Part shown: positions 51,366-60,685 of the stretch, piece by piece
Layout: every line of letters begins with the position of its first letter
Position numbering within the stretch: the stretch's first letter is position 1
From: Massilia litorea
Lineage (GTDB): Bacteria; Pseudomonadota; Gammaproteobacteria; Burkholderiales; Burkholderiaceae_D
Length of the DNA stretch: 64,000 nucleotides
Assembly: GCF_015101885.1 (NCBI RefSeq)
Contig: NZ_CP062941.1
Coordinates: 3,472,001 to 3,536,000, forward strand
Reading direction: 5' to 3'
Position numbers and translations under genes: made by a program
Notes under the pieces: model-generated
Told to the model about the DNA's origin: nothing
The model's input: only the letters and a program-made list of their open reading frames with translations
Databases searched by the model: none

Positions 51366-52193
51366 CTACAGCTCGATCACCAGCCCCGGTCGGAAACCTT
51401 CCTGTTCGCCCTTGCTGAGGTAGCCGAGCGGATTGGCGACGACCCGGCAGGACCAGGCGCGCCCGTTCTCGACGCCGGTCGCCACGTAATCGTTCAGGCA
51501 GTGCAGGTGGCCGTGCATCCAGACGTCGGCCAGGGGCAGCAAATCGTCGAGCGAGTTGCAGAAGCCCGCCGTGCCGGGGCTGACGCCGTAGCGCGGGTCG
51601 GCACTTTTCAGGCTGGGCGCGAAATGGGTGACGGCGACCGTGACGCCGTCGAAGGGGACGGCCAGCGCCGCGCGCAGCCATTGCTGGCAGTCGAGCGACA
51701 TCGCGCGCCAGCCGTCGGCCAGCACCGGTGCGCCATCGCGCAGCGTCGTGTTCTTGTTGAGGTAGTAGTTGGCGGCGCGGATCGCCTTTTCGCGCAGCTG
51801 CAGCTGTTTCGTCAGTTCGTGGCCGCCGGCCAGCGCGTCGAAATCGGCCCAGAGCGTGGTGCCGATGAAGCGGACGTGGCCAATCGTGACCGTCTCGCGG
51901 TCGAGCCAGGTGATGCCGAGGCGGGCGCAGGTGTCGCGCAGGCGCGCGTGGGCTTCGTCGAATTCGAGGCCGTCGTATTCATGGTTGCCGGGAACGTAGA
52001 GCACCTGCGCCCTGGTGGCGCCCAGGGCCGGCGCGAAGCGTTCCAGGCCGAAGTCGGTGCCCGTCAGGCGCGAGCCGCCCTGGTAGGAACCGATGTCGCC
52101 GGCGAGGACGATGAGGTCGGCATCCGGCCGCAGTTCGGGCTGGAAGGCCGGATAGCGTTCGAGGTGGAGGTCGGAAAACAGCTGTATGCGCAT
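51366..52193 (-). CDS. calcineurin-like metallophosphoesterase
   Basis: 275 residues. Dinuclear metal motifs: FSDLHLE, LAGDIGS, VPGNHEYDG, VTHFAPS and MHGHLH in the right order. The substrate cannot be read. It is convergent with the DUF6151 gene (20-nt gap) and divergent from the molybdoenzyme gene. Confidence 0.9.
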   Translation of the reverse strand: MRIQLFSDLHLERYPAFQPELRPDADLIVLAGDIGSYQGGSRLTGTDFGLERFAPALGATRAQVLYVPGNHEYDGLEFDEAHARLRDTCARLGITWLDRETVTIGHVRFIGTTLWADFDALAGGHELTKQLQLREKAIRAANYYLNKNTTLRDGAPVLADGWRAMSLDCQQWLRAALAVPFDGVTVAVTHFAPSLKSADPRYGVSPGTAGFCNSLDDLLPLADVWMHGHLHCLNDYVATGVENGRAWSCRVVANPLGYLSKGEQEGFRPGLVIEL

Positions 52194-52219
52194 GGCGGCA
52201 GTATAGCCGGGATCCTGCC

Positions 52220-52252
52220 CCGGCCCCGTCCCGGCCCTGTCCCGGCACCGTC
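52220..52252. repeat. three tandem 11-bp repeats
   Basis: CCGGCCCCGTC, CCGGCCCTGTC and CCGGCACCGTC directly follow one another in the 146-bp gap before the molybdoenzyme gene. A GTGCGCAAGCGCAC palindrome lies shortly downstream. Confidence 0.7.
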
Positions 52253-52339
52253 AGCGGATGGCGGCGCTGGGTGCGCAAGCGCACAGAGGCGCGCGTGGCC
52301 GCAGGCTAGGGTATCCCATCGGTCAATCGGGGGAACAGC

Positions 52340-54643
52340 ATGAGCAAGGATTCCGACAATTTACGCATCAAGCCGGCCACCATGCCCGCCGGCGGCTGGG
52401 GCTCGGTGGGCGAGGTGGCGCACATCCTGTTCGACCAGCGCGCGGCGCTGAAGGACAGCGCGCTGCTGGCGAAACAGAACAAGCCCGACGGCTATGCCTG
52501 CGTCAGCTGCGCCTGGGCCAAGCCGGCCAATCCGCATCCCTTCGAATTCTGCGAGAGCGGCGCCAAGGCGACCGCCTGGGAAACCACCAGCAAGCGCATC
52601 GGCGCCGACTTTTTCGAGCGCCATACGGTGACCGAACTGGAAGCCTGGAGCGACCACCAGCTGGAAGACCAGGGCAGGCTCACTACCCCGCTGCGCTGGG
52701 ACGCGGCCAGCGACAAGTACCGGCCGGTGGCCTGGGACACGGCCTTCGCCGAGATCGGCGCGGCCCTGCGGACGTACGAGCGCGAACAGGTCGTGTTCTA
52801 CAGCTCCGGACGCGCCTCGCTCGAGACCTCCTACATGTACGGCCTGCTGGCGCGCATGTACGGCAACAACAACCTGCCCGACAGCTCGAACATGTGCCAC
52901 GAAAGCACCTCGGTGGCGCTGCAGAAGACCATCGGCGACGGCGTCGGCACCGTGGTGCTGGACGACTTCGCGCAGACCGACTGCATCTTCTTCTTCGGCC
53001 AGAACGTCGGCGTGAACAGCCCGCGCATGCTGCACCAGCTGCAGGAAGCGCGCCGCCGCGGCGTGCCGATCATCACCTTCAATCCGCTGCGCGAGCGCGG
53101 CCTGGTGAGCTTCACCAATCCGCAGTCGCCGGTCGAGATGCTGACCGGGCAGGAGACGGCGATCAGCACCCAGTACCATCAGGTCAAGCCCGGCGGCGAC
53201 ACAGCGGCGATCATGGGCCTGGCCAAGGCCATCCTGGCGCTCGACGACGACGCGGTGGCGGCCGGCGCCCAGCGCGTGCTCGACACCGAATTCATCCAGG
53301 AGCACACGCAGGGCTTCAACGACTTCGCGCAGGCAGTGCGCGATTGCGGCTGGCCTGACATCGAACGCGAATCGGGCCTGAAGCGCGCGGCGCTGGAGAG
53401 TGCGGCGGCCGTGTATGCCGGTTCCAGCGCCGTGCTGGGCGTCTACGGCATGGGCCTGACCCAGCACCGCAACGGCGTGCAGAACGTGGCGATGATCGTC
53501 AACCTGCTGCTCCTGCGCGGGAACATCGGCAAGCCCGGCGCCGGCGTCTGTCCGGTACGCGGGCATTCGAACGTGCAGGGCCAGCGCACGGTCGGGATCA
53601 CGGAAAAGCCGGAACTCGCGCCGCTCGACAAGCTGAAGGAACAGTACGGGTTCGAGCCGCCGACGAAGAAGGGCATGAACACGGTCGAAGCCTGCGAAGC
53701 GATCCTGGCGCGCAAGGTGCCGGCTTTCATTGCCCTGGGCGGCAACTTCCTGCGCGCCGTGCCCGAGACCGTGCTGATGGAAGCGGCCTGGCGCGAGATC
53801 CCGCTGACGGTGCAGATCGCGACAAAACTCAACCGCAACCACGTCATCCACGGCAAGGCCTCGTATATCCTGCCTTGCCTGGGGCGGATCGAGGTCGACC
53901 GCCAGCTCGGCGGCGAGCAGGCCGTCACGGTCGAGGACAGCACCGCCTGCATCCACGGCTCGCGCGGCATGGCGGAACCGGCCTCGCACGAGCTGCTGTC
54001 GGAACCGGCCATCGTCGCCGGCATCGCGCAGGCCACACTCGACCCGAATCCGCGCGTCGACTGGGACGCCTGGGTGGCGGACTACGGCAGCATCCGCGAT
54101 GCCATTGCCGAAACCTATCCGGACATCTTCCACGACTTCAATGCGCGCATGTGGACGCCGGGCGGCTTTCGCAAGCCGGTCGGCGCGGCGCACCGGGTCT
54201 TCAGGACGGAAAGCGGCAAGGCGCAGTTCACGGCGCCCGAAGGCCTGGCGGGCGACCCCGACCTGAAGCAGAACCCGGCCACGATGCGCCTGTTCACGGT
54301 GCGCAGCGACGGCCAGTTCAACACGACCATCTACAGCCACGACGACCGCTTCCGCGGCGTCTACGGCAGCCGCATGGTGCTCTTCATGAACCGCGCCGAC
54401 CTGGCCAAACGGGCGCTGGCGCAGGGCGACATCGTCACCCTGCGCAGCGCCACCGACGACGGCGTCGAGCGCCAGGTCGCGGGCCTGGTGCTGGTGCCCT
54501 ACGATATCCCGGAGGGGACGATCGCCGGCTACTTCCCGGAATGTAATCCGCTGATCCCGCTCTGGCACCACGCGAAGGAGAGCAAGGTGCCGGCCGCGAA
54601 AGCGATCGACGTGCTGGTGGAGCGGACCGGGAGCGCGAAATGA
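52340..54643 (+). CDS. YdeP-like molybdopterin oxidoreductase (FdhF-related)
   Basis: 767 residues; GGGGGAA before the ATG. Family: formate-dehydrogenase-alpha-like proteins (YdeP/TIGR01701). N-terminal CVSC at 54-57 and Cys71 do not complete a classical four-Cys iron-sulfur site. The likely Mo-ligand Cys is in SSNMCHESTSVAL. Later come molybdopterin guanine dinucleotide-binding segments (GVCPVRGHSNVQGQR) and a C-terminal dinucleotide-binding domain (FNTTIYSHDDRFRGVYGSR). No signal peptide, so cytoplasmic. Overlaps fdhD by 4 nt; FdhD sulfurates the cofactor, supporting a molybdoenzyme. True substrate is unknown; YdeP has been linked to acid resistance in E. coli. Confidence 0.9.
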   Translation: MSKDSDNLRIKPATMPAGGWGSVGEVAHILFDQRAALKDSALLAKQNKPDGYACVSCAWAKPANPHPFEFCESGAKATAWETTSKRIGADFFERHTVTELEAWSDHQLEDQGRLTTPLRWDAASDKYRPVAWDTAFAEIGAALRTYEREQVVFYSSGRASLETSYMYGLLARMYGNNNLPDSSNMCHESTSVALQKTIGDGVGTVVLDDFAQTDCIFFFGQNVGVNSPRMLHQLQEARRRGVPIITFNPLRERGLVSFTNPQSPVEMLTGQETAISTQYHQVKPGGDTAAIMGLAKAILALDDDAVAAGAQRVLDTEFIQEHTQGFNDFAQAVRDCGWPDIERESGLKRAALESAAAVYAGSSAVLGVYGMGLTQHRNGVQNVAMIVNLLLLRGNIGKPGAGVCPVRGHSNVQGQRTVGITEKPELAPLDKLKEQYGFEPPTKKGMNTVEACEAILARKVPAFIALGGNFLRAVPETVLMEAAWREIPLTVQIATKLNRNHVIHGKASYILPCLGRIEVDRQLGGEQAVTVEDSTACIHGSRGMAEPASHELLSEPAIVAGIAQATLDPNPRVDWDAWVADYGSIRDAIAETYPDIFHDFNARMWTPGGFRKPVGAAHRVFRTESGKAQFTAPEGLAGDPDLKQNPATMRLFTVRSDGQFNTTIYSHDDRFRGVYGSRMVLFMNRADLAKRALAQGDIVTLRSATDDGVERQVAGLVLVPYDIPEGTIAGYFPECNPLIPLWHHAKESKVPAAKAIDVLVERTGSAK

Positions 54644-55476
54644 ACGCGGCCGAGCCTTTTCTGGGCGCGCCCGAAGGCACGCGCCGCCTGCCCGCCAGTC
54701 GCTGCGAAGGCGAGGCCATGGAAGAGGGCAGCGAACTGGTGGCCGACGAGGTGCCGGTGGCGCTAGTCTACAACGGCATCGCGCATGCGGTGATGCTGGC
54801 GTCGCCGCTCGACCTGGAAGACTTCGCCCTCGGTTTTACGCTGGGCGAGCGCATCGTGCGCCATGCGCGCGACGTCTACGACATCGAGGTCGAACGGACG
54901 GCACGCGGCATCGCCATCGAACTGCGCATCGCCTCCGGCGCCATGGCGCGCCTGAAAGGGACGCGGATGGCGCGCACGGGCAAGACCGGCTGCGGCCTGT
55001 GCGGCGTCGACAGCCTCGATTATTTCGAGCAGGAGGCCTGCCTGCCGGAAGCCCGCCCCTTGAACGAAGCGCGTTTCCAGGCGGCTGCGCTGCACCGCGC
55101 GATGAACGAGATGACAGGGCGCCAGCACCTGCACCAGGCAACCGGCGCCGTGCATGCCGCCGGCTGGGCCGGGCGCGACGGCCAGCTGCTGTGCGTGCGC
55201 GAAGACGTCGGCCGCCACAATGCGCTCGACAAGCTGGTCGGCGCGCTGGCGCGTGACAAAGTGGATGTGGGCGAAGGCTTTGCCGTGGTCACCAGCCGCG
55301 CCAGCTTCGAGATGGTGCAGAAGGCGGCGCGCGCCGGCTTTGGCCTGCTGGCCGCGATTTCGGCGCCGACGGCGCTGGCGGTGAACATGGCCGAGGGCGC
55401 CGGCCTGACCCTGGCCGGCTTCGTGCGCGGCGGGCGCCACGTGGTCTATAGTCACCCGCAGCGCCTGCTGGCCTAG
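54640..55476 (+). CDS. fdhD: formate dehydrogenase accessory sulfurtransferase
   Basis: 278 residues, overlapping the molybdoenzyme gene by 4 nt. The catalytic CGLC (Cys118 and Cys121) in TGKTGCGLCGVDSL and the C-terminal LAAISAPTALAVNMAEGAGLTLAGFVRGG are conserved in FdhD. Transfers sulfur from IscS to the molybdenum cofactor. Its TAG stop is the last three bases of CTAG at 55473-55476; the convergent gene's stop uses the first three. Confidence 0.95.
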   Translation: MNAAEPFLGAPEGTRRLPASRCEGEAMEEGSELVADEVPVALVYNGIAHAVMLASPLDLEDFALGFTLGERIVRHARDVYDIEVERTARGIAIELRIASGAMARLKGTRMARTGKTGCGLCGVDSLDYFEQEACLPEARPLNEARFQAAALHRAMNEMTGRQHLHQATGAVHAAGWAGRDGQLLCVREDVGRHNALDKLVGALARDKVDVGEGFAVVTSRASFEMVQKAARAGFGLLAAISAPTALAVNMAEGAGLTLAGFVRGGRHVVYSHPQRLLA

Positions 55477-57476
55477 CTGGCCTCGTCGGCCAGGGCCAGG
55501 GTGGCGGCGGCCGCGTCGAGCGGGCGGAAATAAAAATAGCCCTGCACGAAATCGCTGCCCATCTCGCGCAGGATGTCGAGTTCGGCGCGCGTTTCCACGC
55601 CTTCGGCGACCACGTCCAGCCCCAGCGTGCGCGCCAGCATGACCACGACTTCGGCGATCTGGCGTTTGTCGCTGTGGCTGTCCATGGCGCTGACGAAGGA
55701 GCGGTCGATCTTGAGCGTATCGATCGGCAGGCGCCTCAGGTGGCTGAGCGAGGAATAGCCGGTGCCGAAGTCGTCGAGGCTGAGGCGCACCCCGAGCGCC
55801 TTGAGTTCCTTGAACACCGCCAGCGCATGGTCGGCATCGGCCATCACGGCGCTTTCGGTCAGTTCCAGCTTCAGGCTGCCGTGGGCGATGCCGGTTTCCG
55901 CGAGCACGCGCGTCACGACCTTCACCAGTTCGCCGCCCGCCAGCTGGACGGCGGAGACGTTGACGCTCATGCTCAAGGGCAGGGCGCGCCCGCGCTGCCA
56001 TTCGCGCAGCTGGAGGCAGGCTGCCTCCAGCACCCAGCTGCCGATCTGCCCGATCAGGCCCACTTCCTCGGCCACCGGGATGAACTCGAGCGGCGAGATC
56101 ATGCCCAGCACCGGATGGCGCCAGCGCAGCAGCGCTTCGAAGCCGCTGATCATGCCGTCGCCCGGCGTGATGATCGGCTGGTATTGCAGGAACAGCTGGT
56201 TCGCGTCCAGCGCGAGGCGCAGCTCGGCTTCCAGCGTGAGGCGGCGCAGCGCGCCTTCCTGCATGGTCTGGTCGAACATCATCCAGCGCGCACGGCCGTT
56301 CTGCTTGGCGTGGTACATCGCGATGTCGGCGTCGCGCAGCATCACCTGCACGTCTTCGTAGCCGCTGGAACTCATCGCGATGCCGATGCTGGCGGTGACG
56401 AACACGTGCTGCTGGCCGACGACGATGGGCGTGGCCAGGGCTTTGAGCAGGCGTTCGGCGACCCGGATCGGCGTGGCGGGGCCGGTCACGTTGTCGAGCA
56501 GGATGGTGAACTCGTCGCCGCCCAGGCGCGACACGACATAGTCGCCGTCGGCGGCCTCGCGCGCCACCAGGTCGTTCTGGCGCAGGCAGGCGGTCAGGCG
56601 CCGCGCGGTGGCGACGATCACCTGGTCGCCGGCCTGGTGGCCGAGACCGTCGTTGATCGCCTTGAAGCGGTCGAGATCGACGAACAGGACGGCGAACTGG
56701 TAGTCCGGGATGCGCTGCGAGCGCACCAGGAAATGGTCGAGGCGGTCGAGGAAGAGCTTGCGGTTGCCGAGCTGGGTCAGCGGGTCGTGCAGCGCGTCGT
56801 GTACCAGTCGGTCCTGGGCGCGGCGGCGCTCGATCACCCGTCCGAGCTGGGTCCCGATCTGCGCCATCAGGCGCAGCATCGATTCGTCCGGCGTCTGCAG
56901 CTCGCGGCTGAAGAACTCGAGCACGGCCACCACTTCGTTGCCGATCACGACCGGGAAGGCGAACAGGGAGGACAGGCCGAGCTGCACCAGCAGCGGCATG
57001 CGCGGATAGTCGCCGGCATTCGCCGCGCCGGCGTTGGCCCAGGCCGGCGCCGCGGTGCCGACCACCCGGGCGGGCAGGCCCACTTCGCCCGCGAAGACCA
57101 TGGACTCGCTCAGCCGGCGCAGGGCGTCGAAACGGCCCGCGCCTTCGTCGTGCCAGATGGGCGTGGAGTCGAGCGGCGCGCCGGCGCCGCCTTCAGGCAC
57201 CAGCAGCAGGTGGCCGAGCGGCCAGGCGGCGTAGCGGCACACGGCTTCGAGCGCACGGCGCATCGCGTCGTCGACGCCCGCCGCTTCGTTGGCGGCGACC
57301 GCAATGCTTTCGAGCAGGCCGATTTCCTGCTGGCGCTGGAACAGGTCGCGCAGGCCGCGCTCGGCGATCGCTTCGGCTTCCTGGCGCGCCGCCGTCTCGC
57401 GGCGCAGGCGCCGCTGCAGGCGCGCGATTTCTGCGTCCGCGGGGTTCGAGAGGGCGCCGGCTTCGCCTGCGTTCAC
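55473..57476 (-). CDS. GAF-GGDEF-EAL c-di-GMP enzyme
   Basis: 667 residues from GTG at 57476, which overlaps the H-NOX stop as GTGA; the frame is open upstream only inside H-NOX. N-terminal coiled coil (about 10-60), GAF domain (about 70-215), GGDEF and EAL. GGDEF is intact (VSRLGGDEFTILL), with an RxxD (RQND) separated from it by an enlarged loop; EAL is intact (GFEALLRWRHPVLGM, DDFGTGYSSLSHL). No membrane segment. It probably makes or breaks c-di-GMP according to the gas signal from H-NOX. Convergent with fdhD, sharing the stop tetranucleotide. Confidence 0.92.
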   Translation of the reverse strand: MNAGEAGALSNPADAEIARLQRRLRRETAARQEAEAIAERGLRDLFQRQQEIGLLESIAVAANEAAGVDDAMRRALEAVCRYAAWPLGHLLLVPEGGAGAPLDSTPIWHDEGAGRFDALRRLSESMVFAGEVGLPARVVGTAAPAWANAGAANAGDYPRMPLLVQLGLSSLFAFPVVIGNEVVAVLEFFSRELQTPDESMLRLMAQIGTQLGRVIERRRAQDRLVHDALHDPLTQLGNRKLFLDRLDHFLVRSQRIPDYQFAVLFVDLDRFKAINDGLGHQAGDQVIVATARRLTACLRQNDLVAREAADGDYVVSRLGGDEFTILLDNVTGPATPIRVAERLLKALATPIVVGQQHVFVTASIGIAMSSSGYEDVQVMLRDADIAMYHAKQNGRARWMMFDQTMQEGALRRLTLEAELRLALDANQLFLQYQPIITPGDGMISGFEALLRWRHPVLGMISPLEFIPVAEEVGLIGQIGSWVLEAACLQLREWQRGRALPLSMSVNVSAVQLAGGELVKVVTRVLAETGIAHGSLKLELTESAVMADADHALAVFKELKALGVRLSLDDFGTGYSSLSHLRRLPIDTLKIDRSFVSAMDSHSDKRQIAEVVVMLARTLGLDVVAEGVETRAELDILREMGSDFVQGYFYFRPLDAAAATLALADEAS

Positions 57477-58012
57477 GCGCGGAACCGCACGTGGAAGCTG
57501 CACTTGGCCGCGCCGTGGTGCATGCACTCGGGCTGGCTGATCTCGGCCTGTTGGCCGAAATGCTCGGCCGCGCCGGCCATGAAGCCCTCGGCCAGCGCGC
57601 ACAGGCGGCGCGCCGAGTTATAGCCGATGACGAGGCGCTCGCTGTCGCCGGTGTCGAAATCGAAGACCGGCGGCGCCGCGCCCGGATACAACTTGCGCAC
57701 CTCGGGATGGATGATGCTGTTCAGGGTGAGGAGAAAACTGCGCGTGTCCGGATGGCCGGAAAAGAAGGTCGGGTAGCGCTTCGCCAGCAGCGGCATGGCG
57801 CGCCGCCCGAACCAGCGCAGCACGTCCGGTTCGGGAATCCCGAGCGCCTTTGATGCCACGCCGACCAGGCGCACGATCTCGGCGTCGTCATAGCTGCCGA
57901 GCGAGGTGTAGGCACCGTCGAGGCCGGCGTCGTCGAGCAAGCGGTCCCAGGTTGCGTCGCCGAACTCGGTGCTGACTGCCTCTTCCAGCAGATTGAATAC
58001 GATGCCTTTCAT
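57473..58012 (-). CDS. H-NOX (heme nitric oxide-binding) sensor protein
   Basis: 179 residues. Heme-nitric-oxide/oxygen-binding family: begins MKGIVFNLLEEAV; proximal heme ligand His102 (IIHPEVRKLYP), Pro115, and the heme-propionate YxSxR motif Tyr131-Ser133-Arg135 (YNSARR). Residues line up with the well-studied Thermoanaerobacter protein; its O2-stabilising Tyr140 is Leu here, which favours NO over O2. It overlaps a GAF-GGDEF-EAL gene by 4 nt; H-NOX partners of this kind are known to tune c-di-GMP in response to NO. The 177-bp gap upstream has a possible TTGCCC/TTAAAA promoter but no clear operator. Confidence 0.93.
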   Translation of the reverse strand: MKGIVFNLLEEAVSTEFGDATWDRLLDDAGLDGAYTSLGSYDDAEIVRLVGVASKALGIPEPDVLRWFGRRAMPLLAKRYPTFFSGHPDTRSFLLTLNSIIHPEVRKLYPGAAPPVFDFDTGDSERLVIGYNSARRLCALAEGFMAGAAEHFGQQAEISQPECMHHGAAKCSFHVRFRA

Positions 58013-58189
58013 GCCATTTTTCCAGATAAAGTGATTATGCAGGGCGGAATTTTAACCGCAGACTGTTGCTAGCGGGCAAGGTTTATGTAACAAATCAGCG
58101 ATCTGGCACGTTCGGCATGCATACGGCGCCGAGGTGTTGTGAGATTGCAGCATTCCGGGCTTGCCCCGCACGCCTTCAGGCCGCCCGGT

Positions 58190-59170
58190 TCATTCCTCGT
58201 CGCGCAGTTTCTCGAAAATCGCCAGCGCCGCCTCGTCCAGGCCGTCGACGACGAAGGGATCGTCGGGCGCATACTCGGCCGCGTCGACCAGCATGCGCAG
58301 CTTTGCCAGGCGCCCGCCCATGGCCAGGGCCTGGGCAAGGACTGGCGCGTCGGGCCGGCCCGCGGCCTCGATTGCCGCCGCCACCGTTTCGGGAAACTCC
58401 CACAGGCGCGCGATGCATGCCGACAGGGTGCGCGCATGCAGGAACAGGCCGGCAATGAAGGGGTCCGACCAGGGCAGCGCTTCGTCCGGGCACAGCTGGT
58501 CGATCAGGCGGAACGCGACCACCAGGCCCACGTTTTCCATCAGCCCGGCCAGGTAGGCGTCGAAGGCGTTCGCGCGCAGGCCTGGCGCGAGCAGGCTGGC
58601 GGCCAGGGCGTTCTTTTCGGACTGGCGCCAGATCAGCGGCGCGGTGCGCCGGGCCACGCGTCCGCTCTGCATGCTGACGATCGGGCGGAAGGCCACGCGC
58701 GCCAGCAGCATGCGCATGCCGTTCTGCCCGAGCAGCATGATGGCGCCCTGGATGCTGTTGATCGGCGGACCCGAATGGTAGCGCGGCAGGTAGGCCGGGC
58801 GGTTCGCTTCGCGGTAGACCTCGGCCACGAGCACCATGTCCTGGCTGAGCTGGCGCGACAGTTCGGCGGCGTTCATGTCCTCGCCCTGCAGGGTGCGCAT
58901 CAGCTGCGGAATAATCTCCGGAACCCGCGGCACCAGCGCGGCGCCGGCCACCGGCGCCTGCGCCAGGCGCGCCAGCTCGTCGAGGATACGCAGCTCGAGC
59001 TGCGCCGGGGCGCGTGGCGGCGGCGCGGCGGCCAGCCAGCGGTACCAGGCGGCGTCGATCTCGAAGGCCGTAGCGGGGGCGGCATCGAGCGCGTCCGGCG
59101 CCGTCCCGGGGGGCGGCGTACCCGTCCCGGGTGCTTGCGCACCGCCCAACAATTTGCCGAACCAACCCAT
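58190..59170 (-). CDS. HDOD domain protein
   Basis: 326 residues. A Gly/Pro/Ala-rich N-terminus (about 1-70) is followed by an HDOD domain (VPRVPEIIPQLMRTLQGEDMNAAELSRQLSQDM, through about residue 260). HDOD proteins are non-catalytic HD relatives often found with chemotaxis or c-di-GMP systems. The degenerate region lacks the HD metal pair. Upstream of, and in line with, the H-NOX/GGDEF-EAL pair, but with a separate leader. Confidence 0.85.
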   Translation of the reverse strand: MGWFGKLLGGAQAPGTGTPPPGTAPDALDAAPATAFEIDAAWYRWLAAAPPPRAPAQLELRILDELARLAQAPVAGAALVPRVPEIIPQLMRTLQGEDMNAAELSRQLSQDMVLVAEVYREANRPAYLPRYHSGPPINSIQGAIMLLGQNGMRMLLARVAFRPIVSMQSGRVARRTAPLIWRQSEKNALAASLLAPGLRANAFDAYLAGLMENVGLVVAFRLIDQLCPDEALPWSDPFIAGLFLHARTLSACIARLWEFPETVAAAIEAAGRPDAPVLAQALAMGGRLAKLRMLVDAAEYAPDDPFVVDGLDEAALAIFEKLRDEE

Positions 59171-59239
59171 ACGACTGCTACCCGATAAGAATGCCAGCTC
59201 GGGATTTTACATGAGGATGCCGTCCCGGTCCGGCCCGGA

Positions 59240-60568
59240 TCAGCGGTCCACTACCTGGCGCGGCACCAGGGCCAGCATGCAGGCGCCCAGCAGCAGGGCG
59301 CCGGCGGTGAGCCACAGGCCGGCGCCCTGTTTTCCCGTGAAGTCGTTCAGCCAGCCGACCAGGGAGGGCGAGAAGAAACCCGCCAGGTTGGCGATGCAGT
59401 TGATGGTGGCGATCCCCGCCGCCGCCGTCATCCCGCCCAGGAAGGCGGTCGGCAAGGCCCAGAACTGGGAGGTGCCGCAGATCGCGCCGGCCGCCGCCGC
59501 GCTGAGCAGGGCCAAGGCCGTCGTCACGCCGTCGGTGAAGGGCAGGGCGAACAGGGCCGCCGCCGCAACCAGCATCGGCACGCCGCAGTGCAGGCGCCGG
59601 GCCAGGGTGCGGTCGGAACTGCGGCCGACCAGCGGCAGGCAGAGCAGGGCGACGGCGTAGGGAATCGCCGCCAGCAGGCCGACCGTGCCGACGCCGGCTA
59701 CCCCGGCATTCCTGAGGATGGCCGGCAGCCAGAAGGTGATGCCGTACTGGCCCATCACGATGCAGAAGTAGATGGCGGTCAGCAGCCACAGGCGGCGGTC
59801 GGCGAAGAAGTCCTTGACCGAATGGTGGGCCACCTTGCCGTCTTCCTCCTTCGCGATATTGCGTTGCAGGACGGCCTTTTCGTCGGGCGTGAGCCATTTC
59901 GCGGCGCCGATGCTGTCGTCCAGGTAGAACAGGATCGCGATGCCGAGCAGGAGCGAGGGCACGGCTTCCAGTGCGAACAGCCATTGCCAGCCTGCCAGGC
60001 CGTGCAGCCCGGAGAAGGATGCCATGACCCAGCCCGACAGCGGTGCGCCGACGATGCTCGCCAGCGGGATCGCCATGAAGAAGATCGCCATCACTTTCGC
60101 CCTGCGCGCCGACGGGAACCAGTAGGTGATGTACAGGATGACGCCCGGCGCGAAGCCCGCCTCGGCCACGCCCAGCAGGAAGCGCAGCACGTAGAAGGCG
60201 GTTGGCGATTCGACCACGCTGAAGCTGGCCGAGATCATGGCCCAGGTGATCATGATGCGCGCCAGCCAGCGCCGGGCGCCGAAGCGGTGCAGCACCATGT
60301 TGCTCGGCACCTCGAACAGGAAGTAGCCGATGAAGAAGACGCCGGCGCCGAGGCCGTAGACGGTGTCGCTCCAGCCCAGGTCACTGAGCATCTGCAACTT
60401 GGCGAAGCCGACGTTCACCCGGTCCAGGTAGGCGCCGAGGTAGCACAGCATGAGGAAGGGGACCAGGCGGCGCATCACCTTGGCATAGGCGCGCGTTTCG
60501 ATATCGAGGGCGGGTGCGGAGGAGTCCGCGACGGCGCCGGCTGTGGAAAGGACGGAATGCGATTTCAT
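59240..60568 (-). CDS. MFS transporter (anion:cation symporter-like)
   Basis: 442 residues from ATG at 60568 with GGAG upstream; about 12 membrane helices. The first loop motif YLDRVNVGFAKLQM and the SEAGFAPG-like AEAGFAPGVILYITYWFP are typical of the ACS family (organic acids such as glucarate, phthalate or 4-hydroxyphenylacetate). In line with and downstream of the split transketolase, so probably the uptake step of that locus. Confidence 0.9.
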   Translation of the reverse strand: MKSHSVLSTAGAVADSSAPALDIETRAYAKVMRRLVPFLMLCYLGAYLDRVNVGFAKLQMLSDLGWSDTVYGLGAGVFFIGYFLFEVPSNMVLHRFGARRWLARIMITWAMISASFSVVESPTAFYVLRFLLGVAEAGFAPGVILYITYWFPSARRAKVMAIFFMAIPLASIVGAPLSGWVMASFSGLHGLAGWQWLFALEAVPSLLLGIAILFYLDDSIGAAKWLTPDEKAVLQRNIAKEEDGKVAHHSVKDFFADRRLWLLTAIYFCIVMGQYGITFWLPAILRNAGVAGVGTVGLLAAIPYAVALLCLPLVGRSSDRTLARRLHCGVPMLVAAAALFALPFTDGVTTALALLSAAAAGAICGTSQFWALPTAFLGGMTAAAGIATINCIANLAGFFSPSLVGWLNDFTGKQGAGLWLTAGALLLGACMLALVPRQVVDR

Positions 60569-60685
60569 GTTTGTCTCCAAAAAACCGTTCTGGTGCCCGG
60601 GGATCGGCTTCCACACGCGGCACATTTCATTGGCTGCGCGGCCCGGAGGTCTGTGCCTCCTGGCTGGCCGCGCGCCGCGTACTGT

